From assembly GCA_945863875.1 (NCBI GenBank), contig CAMBBS010000001.1, forward strand, positions 186,001 to 250,000: a DNA stretch of 64,000 nt. The letters are read 5' to 3'. Source of the DNA: Desulfopila aestuarii DSM 18488 (GTDB lineage: Bacteria; Desulfobacterota; Desulfobulbia; Desulfobulbales; Desulfocapsaceae). The translations under genes and the position numbers were made by a program. The notes under the pieces were generated by a model. It worked only from the letters and a program-made list of their open reading frames with translations, had not been told where the DNA came from and searched no databases. Below are positions 42,740-52,052 of this stretch, piece after piece (the first letter of the stretch is position 1; each line of letters opens with the position of its first letter).

Positions 42740-43888
42740 ATGGATTATTTCTTATCTGAAGAACAACAGATGATCGTCGATATTGCAAGGCAGATCACTG
42801 ATGAACGAATAGTGCCTCGGCGCGCTGAGTTGGATGAAAAACATGAATTTCCGCGGCAGATCCTCAACGAGATGGCCCAGGCGGATCTTTTTGGGGTGCC
42901 GATTCCCGAGGAATATGGCGGCTTCGGTGGGGGCTGTCTTGATATAGCCCTGACCGTTGAGCAGCTGGGACGCGGCTGTATCGGCGTGGGAACGGCATTT
43001 GCGGCTAACTTTCTTGGTGTCTACCCGATCATTATCAGCGGCTCCGAGGAGATGAAGCAAAAATACCTGCCTGATGTCGCTAGTGGAAAAAAATTCGGCG
43101 CCTTCGGTCTGACCGAGGCCAATGCTGGCTCCGATGCTTCCGGTATTCAGACCACGGCTGTGCTGGACAAGGACGAGTGGGTTTTAAACGGCACAAAACA
43201 ATGGATTACCAACGGTGGTGAGGCGCAGATATATACTATCGTGGCGATTACCGACAGGAGCCGCGGCCCACGGGGTGCGTCACTGTTTGTCGTGGAAGAA
43301 GGTGATCCCGGATTCAGCTGCGGGCCTAAAGAAAAGAAAATGGGCATCAGGGCCTCCTCGACCACCGAGCTGATTTTCAAGGATTGCCGCATTCCGAAAG
43401 ACCGTTTGATTGGCAGGGCGGGCACCGGATTTATTACCGTCATGAAAACCCTCGATCTGTCCAGGCCGGGCATTGCCGCCCTCGGAGTCGGTCTTGCCCA
43501 GGCCGCGCTGGACGAGGCGGCCAGGTATGCTAAACAGCGTCAACAGTTTGGCAAACCGATTATCGCTTTCCAGGCGGTGCAGCATATGCTGGCCGATATG
43601 GCTATTGGCATTGAATCTGCCCGGGCCCTGGTCTACGCCGCGGCAAAACATATCCAGCAGCATCCAAAAGATATGTCGAAAGCATCGGCGATGTGCAAGA
43701 CCTATGCAACCGATGTGGCCATGAAGGTGACAACCGATGCGGTGCAGGTCATGGGCGGTTATGGCTACATGTGTGAGTATCCTGTTGAGAAAATGATGCG
43801 CGATGCCAAAATATTACAGATTTACGAGGGCACCAACCAGATTCAGCGTAATGTTATAGGTCAGGAGCTCAATAAAGAATATTCCTGA
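42740..43888 (+). CDS. Acyl-CoA dehydrogenase (short-chain/Bcd type)
   Basis: An FAD-dependent dehydrogenase of 382 residues with the family signatures F-G-L-T-E-A-N-A-G-S-D, W-I-T-N-G-G and the catalytic glutamate at 363 (I-Y-E-G-T-N-Q-I-Q-R). ATG 42740 is spaced 8 bases from AGGAG; the ATG two codons earlier is too close. etfB and a ferredoxin-fused etfA follow directly, so the three likely form a Bcd-Etf complex. It sits between fabH and fabG, which is unusual. It could act as a dehydrogenase for butyryl/propionyl-CoA or as an enoyl reductase; the sequence does not decide. Confidence 0.92.
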   Translation: MDYFLSEEQQMIVDIARQITDERIVPRRAELDEKHEFPRQILNEMAQADLFGVPIPEEYGGFGGGCLDIALTVEQLGRGCIGVGTAFAANFLGVYPIIISGSEEMKQKYLPDVASGKKFGAFGLTEANAGSDASGIQTTAVLDKDEWVLNGTKQWITNGGEAQIYTIVAITDRSRGPRGASLFVVEEGDPGFSCGPKEKKMGIRASSTTELIFKDCRIPKDRLIGRAGTGFITVMKTLDLSRPGIAALGVGLAQAALDEAARYAKQRQQFGKPIIAFQAVQHMLADMAIGIESARALVYAAAKHIQQHPKDMSKASAMCKTYATDVAMKVTTDAVQVMGGYGYMCEYPVEKMMRDAKILQIYEGTNQIQRNVIGQELNKEYS

Positions 43889-43967
43889 TGCTGGGTGTCG
43901 GCTTGTGGCGCCGCTACTGGGCCATGTTTTTCGTGCGAGCAGAGATTTTATATACACAGGTTGTTGA

Positions 43968-44747
43968 ATGAAAATTATCGTATGCATTAAACAGGTTCCG
44001 GACGCAACGGATGTCCGGTTGGATCCTGTTACCAATACCCTGGCCCGAGAAGGAGTGCAGTCGATCATGAATCCTTATGATCAGCACGCCCTTGAAGAGG
44101 CGGTCCGTTTGAGAGAGCGTCTTGGTGGCGAGGTTGTCGTTGTGACGATGGGACCGCCACAGGCGGAAGAAATGCTGCGCCAGGCTATCAGCTGCGGGGC
44201 CGACCGTGCGGTGCTGGTTTCCGACAGAGCATTTGCCGGTGCCGATACCTGGGCGACAGCCTATACCCTGGAGAACGCGCTGAAAAAAATTGGCAGCTTT
44301 GATCTGATCCTGTGCGGTAAGCAGGCAATTGACGGTGATACCGCGCAGGTGGGGCCGGGACTGGCCACCCGGATGGGCGTGCCCTATTTGACCTGTGTGC
44401 AAAAGGTCCGTGAAGCAACCGGGACCGGACTGATTGTCGAACGGATGATGGACGATGGCTATGACGTGGTTGCCGTGGACTATCCGGTGCTGCTCACGGT
44501 GGTCAAAAACATCAACGAACCCCGCGTGCCTTCACTGAAAGGCAAAATGAAGGCGAAAAAGGCGGAAATCGTCAAATTGACCGCGGCGGATATCGGCGCT
44601 GATCCCGCCTGTATCGGTCTGCCCGGTTCTCCAACCAAGGTGGTCAAGGTATTTCCCCCGGAAGGCCGGAGCAAGCGGGCCACACTGACCGGTACACTTG
44701 ACGAACAGCTCGATCAGCTTGTTGAAAAATTGATTCCATATCTGTAA
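43968..44747 (+). CDS. etfB: Electron transfer flavoprotein beta subunit
   Basis: A 259-residue EtfB beginning M-K-I-I-V-C-I-K-Q-V-P-D. Typical are the N-P-Y-D-Q-H-A-L-E-E-A segment, G-K-Q-A-I-D-G-D-T-A-Q-V-G-P (near 118) and the A-D-I-G C-terminal region. The GKQA-D-G-D-T-x-Q-V-G-P element binds AMP or FAD in this family. It is between the acyl-CoA dehydrogenase and etfA. Confidence 0.95.
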   Translation: MKIIVCIKQVPDATDVRLDPVTNTLAREGVQSIMNPYDQHALEEAVRLRERLGGEVVVVTMGPPQAEEMLRQAISCGADRAVLVSDRAFAGADTWATAYTLENALKKIGSFDLILCGKQAIDGDTAQVGPGLATRMGVPYLTCVQKVREATGTGLIVERMMDDGYDVVAVDYPVLLTVVKNINEPRVPSLKGKMKAKKAEIVKLTAADIGADPACIGLPGSPTKVVKVFPPEGRSKRATLTGTLDEQLDQLVEKLIPYL

Positions 44748-44767
44748 CCGGGCGGGGTTTAGAAAAT

Positions 44768-45955
44768 ATGTTGAAAGTAGATAAAGAGCTTTGTATCGGC
44801 TGCGGCCTATGCGCAGACAGCTGTCCCTTTGGCGCAATAACCGTCGAGGATGGTTTGGCCATGGTCGGCGATAGCTGCACGCTCTGTGGCGCCTGCGTGG
44901 AAAGTTGTGAGGTCGGGGCGCTCAGTCTCGAGAGGCAAACCAAGGCGGTGCAGGACGATTTAGCCGGCTGGAGCGGGGTACTGGTCTTTTGCGAGTACCG
45001 GGGTAATGAACTGGCTCCGGTATCCCTTGAGCTGTTAGGTATCGGCCGGCAGCTGGCCGACAGGCGCGGGGTGCAGCTCAGTGGTCTGCTGCTCGGTCAC
45101 AACACGGGAGAGACCGCCAAATTGCTCATCGGCCATGGTGCTGATGTCGTGTACCTTGTCGATGACCCGGCCCTCGGGGCATTTAGGGATGATTGCTATA
45201 GTCAGGTAACGGCGGCGGTGATCCGGGAATATAAACCGGAAATCGTCCTCGCCGGGGCCACCGCCATTGGTCGCTCCTTTATCCCCGGAGTCGCCACCAT
45301 GTTAGACGCCGGCCTCACCGCTGATTGCACGAAGTTGCAGATTCGGGAAGAAGACGGTGCGCTGCTGCAGACGCGCCCCGCGTTCGGCGGCAATATCATG
45401 GCGACCATAGTCACGGAATCGACGAGGCCGCAGATGGCGACGGTCCGGCCGAAAGTGATGAAGCAGCTGGAATATTCCGAAGCGCGCAAAGGCAAGGTTA
45501 TTTCGATAACCCCGACGCCACAGCAGCTGCACAGTCGGGTACAGGTCCTCGAGTCGGTAGTGGCGGAAGGAGGTCAGGTCAATATCCAGGAGGCAGATAT
45601 CCTCGTATCCGGTGGCCGGGGGCTTGAAAGCGCTAAGGGTTTTGAATTGATAAGTGAACTGGCCGAGACGATGGGGGCAAAGGTGTCCGCCTCAAGAGCG
45701 GTCGTCGATGCCGGCTGGATTGCCTATCCGCATCAAGTCGGCCAGACCGGGAAGACCGTGGCGCCGAAACTGTACATCGCCTGTGGTATCTCCGGGGCCG
45801 TGCAACATGTTGCCGGCATGCAGTCGGCGGACACTATTGTCGCCATCAACAGAGATGAACATGCCTCGATATTTAATGTGGCCGATTATGGGATTGTCGG
45901 TGACCTGTTCGACATCCTCCCCAAACTGATCAGAAAAATTGAGGAGCGTCGGTAA
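44768..45955 (+). CDS. etfA: Electron transfer flavoprotein alpha subunit with N-terminal 2[4Fe-4S] ferredoxin domain
   Basis: A 395-residue EtfA with an extra N-terminal ferredoxin domain. Eight cysteines in two CxxCxxCxxxC groups (9, 12, 15, 19 and 37, 40, 43, 47) would hold two [4Fe-4S] clusters. The core has the FAD-binding C-terminal half with G-Q-T-G-K-T-V-A-P, Y-I-A-C-G-I-S-G-A-V-Q-H and I-N-R-D. Ferredoxin-fused EtfA is found in anaerobes and suggests electron transfer with a ferredoxin pool or a membrane partner. The fabG start lies 3 bp after its stop. Confidence 0.94.
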   Translation: MLKVDKELCIGCGLCADSCPFGAITVEDGLAMVGDSCTLCGACVESCEVGALSLERQTKAVQDDLAGWSGVLVFCEYRGNELAPVSLELLGIGRQLADRRGVQLSGLLLGHNTGETAKLLIGHGADVVYLVDDPALGAFRDDCYSQVTAAVIREYKPEIVLAGATAIGRSFIPGVATMLDAGLTADCTKLQIREEDGALLQTRPAFGGNIMATIVTESTRPQMATVRPKVMKQLEYSEARKGKVISITPTPQQLHSRVQVLESVVAEGGQVNIQEADILVSGGRGLESAKGFELISELAETMGAKVSASRAVVDAGWIAYPHQVGQTGKTVAPKLYIACGISGAVQHVAGMQSADTIVAINRDEHASIFNVADYGIVGDLFDILPKLIRKIEERR

Positions 45956-45957
45956 CT

Positions 45958-46704
45958 ATGCGGAGCCTGGAAGGAAAAGTCGCCGTGGTAACAGGTGGCA
46001 GCCGGGGTATCGGCCGAGCCATCTGTGTTCGCCTGGCATCCATGGGGGCATTGGTATATATCAACTATGTCAGTCGATCCTCCGCCGCGGAAGAGACCCA
46101 GAAAATTATTCAAGACGCGGGCAACAGGGCTGAGATTATCTGTTTTGATGTCGCCCAGGGTGACGCCGTCCAGGAAGCCTTTAAAAAAATGGTCGCCGAT
46201 GCCGGATCAACCGATATTCTCGTCAATAATGCCGGAATAACCCGAGACGGTCTTATGGCCAGAATGAAGGAATCTGATTGGGATGAGGTGATGAATACCA
46301 ATCTCAAGGGGGCTTTTTTCTGTGCCAAGGCCGCCTCAAAGGCGATGATGAAGAAGAGATGGGGGCGGGTTATTAATATCTCTTCCGTCTCGGGGGTCGC
46401 CGGTAATCCCGGCCAGGCGAATTACTCGGCGGCGAAAGCCGGCTTGATCGGACTGACCAAGTCTATGGCCCGGGAGTATGCGTCGCGTAATATTACCGTG
46501 AACAGTGTCGCCCCTGGTTATATTAAAACCGAAATGACCGATCTGCTCGATGAGAAAACCCAGGAACAGCTGAAGCGGGACATACCGCTGGCTGTATTGG
46601 GGTCACCGGAGGATGTGGCCGGTGCGGTGGCCTATCTCGCATCTGAGGATGGCCGCTATATTACCGGGCAGACGCTCCATATAAACGGCGGCATGTATAT
46701 GTAG
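45958..46704 (+). CDS. fabG: 3-oxoacyl-ACP reductase
   Basis: NADPH-dependent reductase of 248 residues. It has the Rossmann motif T-G-G-S-R-G-I-G-R near 13, N-N-A-G, and the catalytic S-Y-K set (S-S-V-S-G then Y-S-A-A-K). The C terminus G-Q-T-L-H-I-N-G-G-M is typical of FabG. It follows etfA directly and precedes acpP. Confidence 0.95.
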   Translation: MRSLEGKVAVVTGGSRGIGRAICVRLASMGALVYINYVSRSSAAEETQKIIQDAGNRAEIICFDVAQGDAVQEAFKKMVADAGSTDILVNNAGITRDGLMARMKESDWDEVMNTNLKGAFFCAKAASKAMMKKRWGRVINISSVSGVAGNPGQANYSAAKAGLIGLTKSMAREYASRNITVNSVAPGYIKTEMTDLLDEKTQEQLKRDIPLAVLGSPEDVAGAVAYLASEDGRYITGQTLHINGGMYM

Positions 46705-46805
46705 TTGTAATCCGATGTAACGGACAATTGTGGTGTTGTTGTAACGTAAAATCATTGCACATGGTGTAAAAGACCGTGTCGAATTTCAAGTAAGGGAGAA
46801 GGACA

Positions 46806-47036
46806 ATGGCAATCGAACAAAAAATGATTGATATAATCGTTGAACAGTTAAGTGTTGAAAAGGAAAAAGTCGTCGCCAATGCATCATTTGTTGATGATCT
46901 CGGGGCGGACTCCCTGGATCTTGTTGAACTGATAATGGCCATGGAAGAGGGTTTTGATATTGAAATTCCTGACGAAGACGCCGAGGGTATTACAACTGTT
47001 CAAGATGCTATCGACTACGTTAAAAAGCTCAAATAG
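46806..47036 (+). CDS. acpP: Acyl carrier protein
   Basis: A 76-residue acidic four-helix protein. The phosphopantetheine serine is Ser36 in G-A-D-S-L-D-L. GGGAGAAGG precedes the ATG. Its place between fabG and fabF is the classical order. Confidence 0.97.
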   Translation: MAIEQKMIDIIVEQLSVEKEKVVANASFVDDLGADSLDLVELIMAMEEGFDIEIPDEDAEGITTVQDAIDYVKKLK

Positions 47037-47123
47037 CTTTTGAAAGTAACCGTGAGCAGCAATTTTTATATACCCCCCGTTTGCACGGTGCGACAGTAAC
47101 AATATATAAAAGGAGTAATTATT

Positions 47124-48365
47124 GTGAAGCGAAGGGTAGTGATTACAGGTGTCGGTCTGGTGACACCTCTTGGTACCGGTGTTGAGAAGAGTTGGCGAAA
47201 TATTTGTTCAGGGGTAAGTGGCATTGATCTGATAACTCGCTTTGATACCAGTGATTACGCCGTAAAAATTGCTGCGCAGGTAAAAGATTTTCAGCCCGAC
47301 GATTTCTTTGAGAAAAAGGAGGCGAAACATCTTGACCTTTTCGTTCAATATGGCCTTGCAGCTGCCCGGATGGCGGTTGAAGACAGCGGTTTTCAGGTAA
47401 CGGAGCAAAACTGCGGCAGAGTCGGCGTCATTACCGGCTGCGGTATGGGCGGGCTGCCCACCATCGAAAAGTACCATAGTGTAAGTCTTGAAAAAGGGGC
47501 GAAGAGAATTACCCCCTTTTTCATACCAATGGTCATCCCCAATATGCCCTCCGGTCACATCTCCATGGCCATTAAATCCAAAGGACCGAATCTAACCCTA
47601 ACCACCGCCTGTGCCGCCGGGACCCATTCTGTCGGCGAGGCCTATCGGCACATCAAATATGGCTTGTGCGATATGGTAGTGAGCGGAGGAACGGAAGCGG
47701 TCATCTGCGGCCTTGGGGTTGCAGGTTTTTCTGCCATGAAGGCCCTGTCCGGTCGTAATGATGACCCGGCAAAGGCCTCCAGACCTTTTGACAGAGATCG
47801 TGATGGTTTCGTCATGTCCGAAGGGGCAGGGATGCTTGTCTTGGAAGAGTACGCCCATGCTGTTGCCCGGGGGGCTAAAATCTACGCCGAAGTCAGTGGC
47901 TATGGCTTGAGCAGCGACGCCTATCATATAGCGGCTCCCCCCGAGGACGGGGAGGGTGGGGCACGGGCGATGAAAATGGCCCTGGCCGATGCACTACTGG
48001 CCCCTGAGGATGTTGATTATATTAATGCCCATGGCACCTCTACGCCACTCAATGACAAGTGCGAAACCCATGCCATTAAAACCGTGTTTGAAGGTCATGC
48101 CAGAAAACTGGCGATCAGTTCTACCAAATCGATGACCGGACATATGCTGGGGGCTGCCGGAGGCATTGAGGCGGTTTTTACGGCTCTGTCGCTTTATAAT
48201 CAGATCGCTCCGCCCACCATTAATCTTGAAAATCCCAGTCCGGAATGTGATCTGGATTACGTTCCCAATGTCGCCAGAAAGATGAATATTCGTGCTGCAC
48301 TGTCCAATTCCTTTGGCTTTGGTGGAACGAATGCCGTTGTTGTAATGAAAAGGTGCGATGCGTGA
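47124..48365 (+). CDS. fabF: 3-oxoacyl-ACP synthase II
   Basis: Chain-elongating condensing enzyme of 413 residues, with Cys163 (T-T-A-C-A-A-G-T), His (N-A-H-G-T-S-T-P-L-N-D near 303) and His (K-S-M-T-G-H-M-L-G-A-A-G). The start is GTG 47124 with AAAAGGAG upstream. It closes the fatty-acid part of the operon; rpiB begins 19 bp after its stop. Confidence 0.97.
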   Translation: MKRRVVITGVGLVTPLGTGVEKSWRNICSGVSGIDLITRFDTSDYAVKIAAQVKDFQPDDFFEKKEAKHLDLFVQYGLAAARMAVEDSGFQVTEQNCGRVGVITGCGMGGLPTIEKYHSVSLEKGAKRITPFFIPMVIPNMPSGHISMAIKSKGPNLTLTTACAAGTHSVGEAYRHIKYGLCDMVVSGGTEAVICGLGVAGFSAMKALSGRNDDPAKASRPFDRDRDGFVMSEGAGMLVLEEYAHAVARGAKIYAEVSGYGLSSDAYHIAAPPEDGEGGARAMKMALADALLAPEDVDYINAHGTSTPLNDKCETHAIKTVFEGHARKLAISSTKSMTGHMLGAAGGIEAVFTALSLYNQIAPPTINLENPSPECDLDYVPNVARKMNIRAALSNSFGFGGTNAVVVMKRCDA

Positions 48366-48384
48366 GCCCCTTTTGGAGGGAATA

Positions 48385-48813
48385 ATGAAGATTGTCCTCG
48401 GTTCCGACCATGGCGGCTTTGCATTGAAGGAGATAATCAAAAAGAGTCTTCTGCAGGCCGGCCGGGAAATCCTTGACGTTGGTTGTCATTCTGGTGACGC
48501 GGTAGATTATCCCGATTTTGCCGATAAAGCGGTATCGAGCATGCTGCGAGGTGATTGCCAGCGAGGCATCTTGGTGTGCGGTACCGGGATTGGCATGTCT
48601 ATCGCGGCAAACAGGCACAGAAATATCAGAGCGGCCAACTGTTTTGATATACAGACGGCGAAATTAAGCAGAGAACATAATAACGCCAATATCCTCTGCC
48701 TTGGCGCACGGGTTCTTGATACGGATAATGCCCTGCGCATGGTCACTACCTGGCTTGAAGCTGAATTTTCAGGAGGCCGTCACCAGCAAAGGATTGCTAA
48801 ATTGAGTGAGTAG
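48385..48813 (+). CDS. rpiB: Ribose-5-phosphate isomerase B
   Basis: Interconverts ribose 5-phosphate and ribulose 5-phosphate. The 142-residue protein has the typical G-S-D-H-G-G-F near the N terminus and the C-G-T-G-I-G-M-S-I-A-A-N active-site loop. ATG 48385 follows TTTGGAGGG. A terminator follows. Confidence 0.95.
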   Translation: MKIVLGSDHGGFALKEIIKKSLLQAGREILDVGCHSGDAVDYPDFADKAVSSMLRGDCQRGILVCGTGIGMSIAANRHRNIRAANCFDIQTAKLSREHNNANILCLGARVLDTDNALRMVTTWLEAEFSGGRHQQRIAKLSE

Positions 48814-48841
48814 TTCTGCGCTGGTTTTTTTATCGATCGTG

Positions 48842-48887
48842 AACAACAAAGCCGATTTTGCACCTGCGAAATCGGCTTTGTTGTTTT
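48842..48887 (+). terminator. Strong intrinsic terminator after rpiB
   Basis: A perfect 17-bp stem (48842-48858 with 48869-48885) with a 10-base loop and a T-rich end. It closes the yceD...rpiB operon before nrdR. Confidence 0.93.
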
Positions 48888-48986
48888 CTGATGTTATCTC
48901 ATCGCCATACTGGTACCTTATTCATTACCCTGAGTCGGAGTCGGTTGAATGTTCGGCAAAATATTTGTTTTCCTGGGAGGTGTTCA

Positions 48987-49466
48987 ATGAAATGCCCGTA
49001 TTGTGAGCATCTGGATAATCGAGTGATCGACTCGCGTCTGAATAAGGATGCGACGATCACCAGACGAAGAAGAGAGTGCCTGGCCTGTGATCAGAGATTT
49101 ACAACCTATGAACGGCTTGAAGTTATGTTGCCGATGTTGGTGAAAAAAGATGGTCGGCGCGAGGGATGGGATCGACACAAGCTTATCGTCGGCCTTGAAA
49201 AAGCGTGTGAGAAACGAAGCGTCAGTCGTGATAAAATCGATGAATTTGCCGACGAAATTGAACATAAGCTGCAGGATTATGGCGCCAAAGAGATTCGTTC
49301 CGAGGTGGTGGGCGAATGGGTCATGGAAGGTTTGCCCCGTCTTGATGAAGTGGCCTATGTGAGGTTTGCATCGGTTTACCGGCAGTTTAAGGATGTCAAT
49401 GAGTTTATGGATGAACTGAAAACGCTCCTTGATTCAAGAGGGAAAGATGAAGGCAAAACAGGATAA
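48987..49466 (+). CDS. nrdR: Transcriptional repressor NrdR
   Basis: Represses ribonucleotide reductase genes by sensing ATP/dATP. The 159-residue protein has the zinc ribbon (C3, C6, C31, C34; M-K-C-P-Y-C) and an ATP-cone domain (about 49-139). ATG 48987 follows GGGAGG. The end overlaps the ribD start by 20 bases. Confidence 0.96.
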   Translation: MKCPYCEHLDNRVIDSRLNKDATITRRRRECLACDQRFTTYERLEVMLPMLVKKDGRREGWDRHKLIVGLEKACEKRSVSRDKIDEFADEIEHKLQDYGAKEIRSEVVGEWVMEGLPRLDEVAYVRFASVYRQFKDVNEFMDELKTLLDSRGKDEGKTG

Positions 49467-50553
49467 TCATTTCATGCGCCTGGCCCTTAAGGAGGCGCGC
49501 AAGGGATTGGGACGGACCTCCCCCAATCCCTGCGTCGGTGCGGTCATTGTTAAAAACGATGAGGTGATTGCCAAGGGGTACCATGAAAAAGCCGGAACTG
49601 CCCATGCCGAAATACAGGCTATCCGGAATGCGTCCCAATCAACAGTCGGGACAACTATCTATGTAACGCTTGAACCGTGCAACCATACCGGCAAAACACC
49701 ACCGTGCAGCCAGGCGCTTCTGCAGGCCGGCTTTGCACGGGTGGTGGTCGGCATGACTGATCCAAATCCGCTGGTCAACGGCGGTGGCATTGCTTTTTTG
49801 CAAAGTAACGGCATCGAGGTGACCAGTGGTGTGCTCGAACCGGAGTGCAGGGCCCTGAACTTCCCCTTTATCAAGCACATCACCCAGGGGATGCCCTGGA
49901 CTATTATGAAGGCCGGGGTGAGTCTTGATGGACGGTTGAACTATCTCCATGGCCATAGTGGCTGGATTACCGGTGAAAAATCAACACGTGCGGCACACAA
50001 ACTGCGAAATACCGTTGACGCCATCCTTGTCGGCAGAAATACCGTCGAGATTGATAATCCCTCCCTGACCACCAGACTTTCTCGCGGCCGGTCCCATGAT
50101 CCCATCCGCATCATTCTCGACAGTGATCTGTCGACGTCACTTGACTCTAAGGTGTATCACCTGGATTCGCCGGCGCCCACCTGGGTTGTTTGTGCAACAG
50201 ATGCCCCAGAATTGAAAAAAAACGAGTTTGCCGGGCTTGGCATCAGGTTGATTGGTATTGATCGTAACGAAAAAGGTCTGGATCTCCCTTTACTGCTGAA
50301 AATGCTTGGCAGGGAAAATATCTGTTCCGTCCTTGTTGAAGGGGGTGCCAGGCTGCATGGTGCTTTTCTTCGTGAGAAACTGTTTGATTACGCTCACCTT
50401 TTTTATGCACCGCTCTTTGCCGGCGACCGGGGTGTTCCTTTGATCGAGGGGTATCAGGTCGAGAATCGCCTCGCTGCTCCGCGCCTGGTCCATCTTAGCC
50501 GTAAACCCCTCGGCGACGATATCTTGCTCTCGGGGCAGCTGAGTTATCCGTAA
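49447..50553 (+). CDS. ribD: Riboflavin biosynthesis bifunctional deaminase/reductase
   Basis: Carries out the second and third steps of riboflavin synthesis. The 368-residue protein has the deaminase zinc site H53-A-E55 with C78 and C87 (P-C-N-H-T-G-K-T-P-P-C) and the C-terminal reductase domain (K-A-G-V-S-L-D-G-R and V-E-G-G-A-R-L-H-G). ATG 49447 follows GAGGGAAAG and overlaps nrdR. Further rib genes are not present downstream; the next gene is convergent. Hence other rib genes are elsewhere. Confidence 0.95.
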   Translation: MKAKQDNHFMRLALKEARKGLGRTSPNPCVGAVIVKNDEVIAKGYHEKAGTAHAEIQAIRNASQSTVGTTIYVTLEPCNHTGKTPPCSQALLQAGFARVVVGMTDPNPLVNGGGIAFLQSNGIEVTSGVLEPECRALNFPFIKHITQGMPWTIMKAGVSLDGRLNYLHGHSGWITGEKSTRAAHKLRNTVDAILVGRNTVEIDNPSLTTRLSRGRSHDPIRIILDSDLSTSLDSKVYHLDSPAPTWVVCATDAPELKKNEFAGLGIRLIGIDRNEKGLDLPLLLKMLGRENICSVLVEGGARLHGAFLREKLFDYAHLFYAPLFAGDRGVPLIEGYQVENRLAAPRLVHLSRKPLGDDILLSGQLSYP

Positions 50554-50562
50554 GGTTGTTTC

Positions 50563-51504
50563 TTAAGGAATCGGCTGCGGGCTTTGCCCGAGGTAGTGCT
50601 GACACTCAGCAAAATTCTTGAAGGTAATCGCCAGTGTCACCTCGTCCCTTTCAAAGGAGGGCGAATGGGAAACCGCATAGTTTTTCGGCAGCTGCAGTGT
50701 CTTGACCTGTTTGGTAAAGACCCCTTCGGCGAGCGAAGAGGAGGGATTTATCTCCTGCTGCAGCAGGTTGCCAAGATGGTGTATCTGCTGTGGGATGTTC
50801 AGTTCCGCATGGTCGAGTATTGCTCTGATGTCCTCTTTTTGTAACAAGGAGGTGATCGATGAGCCCTTGCGGAAGGCGATATCCCGGATAAGGGTGAAAA
50901 ACTTCTTCTGTTTGCCATCGCCCATGCCCAGATCTTTGAATAATTGTACCAGTGTCAGTCTGTCACTCTCCTCCGGGAGGGAGAGAAGCTCCGTAACCAT
51001 TCTCTCCTGCAACCGCCCCGCATGGATCTCTCTGATGATTTCCACATCTTGCTGGAGAATTTTGAGCAAATCCGCTGGGGCGGACCGGCCATTCTTTAAC
51101 TGCAGTCTTGTCCGGTAAAGGGTGGCGATATCGTCCATCTTTAAAAATTGACCGGCTATTTCGATGAACCGGGCCTTTTCCGCAAGAGAAAGCGGAGAAA
51201 CACAACTTTGATCAGCCAGAACGAGATTTAAAACAGCACGGTGCGGTGTCTCTTTAGCCACCACCAGGCAGTCAATGTGTGCTGGTCCATGAGATTTTCT
51301 GACAAATTCTATCCGCCTTGCTCCGGAGACTACTGCGAAAGTTTCTGCCACATCAGCAATGACAAAAGGAGGGTGAAGGACGCCGTTGAGCGCCAGGCTT
51401 TCCTGTAACTCCGGTGGAATAACCCGGCCTTCCCAAGGATGTAGATTCCAGGCAGCAGTGCCGTTGATAGCATCCAGAGGTATGGACTGGTAGGAGAGAG
51501 ACAT
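50563..51504 (-). CDS. ParB/Srx-fold N-terminal domain protein of unknown function
   Basis: A protein of about 313 residues. The N-terminal part looks like a ParB/sulfiredoxin-type nuclease fold: I-P-P-E-L-Q-E-S-L-A-L-N-G-V-L-H-P-P-F-V-I and V-V-S-G-A-R-R-I-E-F-V (the G-x-R-R element). The rest is helical with L-S-L-A-E-K-A-R-F, comparable to the DNA-binding part of ParB-like proteins. It is not the chromosomal ParB: the GERRxRA box is only partly kept and no parA is adjacent. The start is uncertain; 51504 gives M-S-L-S-Y-Q-S-I-P-L, but no clear ribosome site. The role is unknown. Confidence 0.65.
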   Translation of the reverse strand: MSLSYQSIPLDAINGTAAWNLHPWEGRVIPPELQESLALNGVLHPPFVIADVAETFAVVSGARRIEFVRKSHGPAHIDCLVVAKETPHRAVLNLVLADQSCVSPLSLAEKARFIEIAGQFLKMDDIATLYRTRLQLKNGRSAPADLLKILQQDVEIIREIHAGRLQERMVTELLSLPEESDRLTLVQLFKDLGMGDGKQKKFFTLIRDIAFRKGSSITSLLQKEDIRAILDHAELNIPQQIHHLGNLLQQEINPSSSLAEGVFTKQVKTLQLPKNYAVSHSPSFERDEVTLAITFKNFAECQHYLGQSPQPIP

Positions 51505-51653
51505 GTTTTGCGTGCAGAGGAGAATTTTAGATAAAAGCCGAACCATTGATGGCATGACGCGCTACGCGGCGTAAGCCACCGTGACCGGCAAGCTGTGCAA
51601 ATGTATACAAAAATAACAGGAGTGAGAGGGGAGCTGCCACCTCTCACCTCGCC

Positions 51654-51941
51654 TCAGCCTGCGTTGATTTTTTCGCGAAGTATCCCTGAAGGTTTAAAGG
51701 TGACCACCCGACGCGCATCGAGGGTCAGTTCATCACCTGTCTGCGGATTGCGGCCTCTTCTGGGACTCTTGTGTTTGACATTAAATTTACCGAATCCGCT
51801 CAAAAGAAGTTCAGAACCATTTATCAGCGAATTTTTTGAAATACGAAGAAATGCCTCCACAGAATCACTTGCCTGGGCCTTCGTCAGGCCTTCATGATTT
51901 TTGTATACCTGCTGCACTAAGTCCGCTTTGGTAAGAGTCAT
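51654..51941 (-). CDS. ihfA: Integration host factor alpha subunit / HU-family protein
   Basis: A 95-residue DNA-bending protein of the HU/IHF family, with M-T-L-T-K-A-D-L-V and the DNA-intercalating arm (G-F-G-K-F then R-N-P-Q-T-G). The arm form R-R-G-R-N-P-Q-T-G is typical of IHF. IHF also helps sigma-54 promoters such as the satP one. It lies between the ParB-like gene and pilC on the same strand. Confidence 0.9.
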   Translation of the reverse strand: MTLTKADLVQQVYKNHEGLTKAQASDSVEAFLRISKNSLINGSELLLSGFGKFNVKHKSPRRGRNPQTGDELTLDARRVVTFKPSGILREKINAG

Positions 51942-52052
51942 ATGTCCTCCATCGTTGTCGGTTTCAACAAGACATCTTTCTCTAACATTAAACTTCAGAT
52001 GGCGAAAGTCAAATATTCTTGTAAAGAAAGGCGTTTGTCCCTGAACCGTGGG

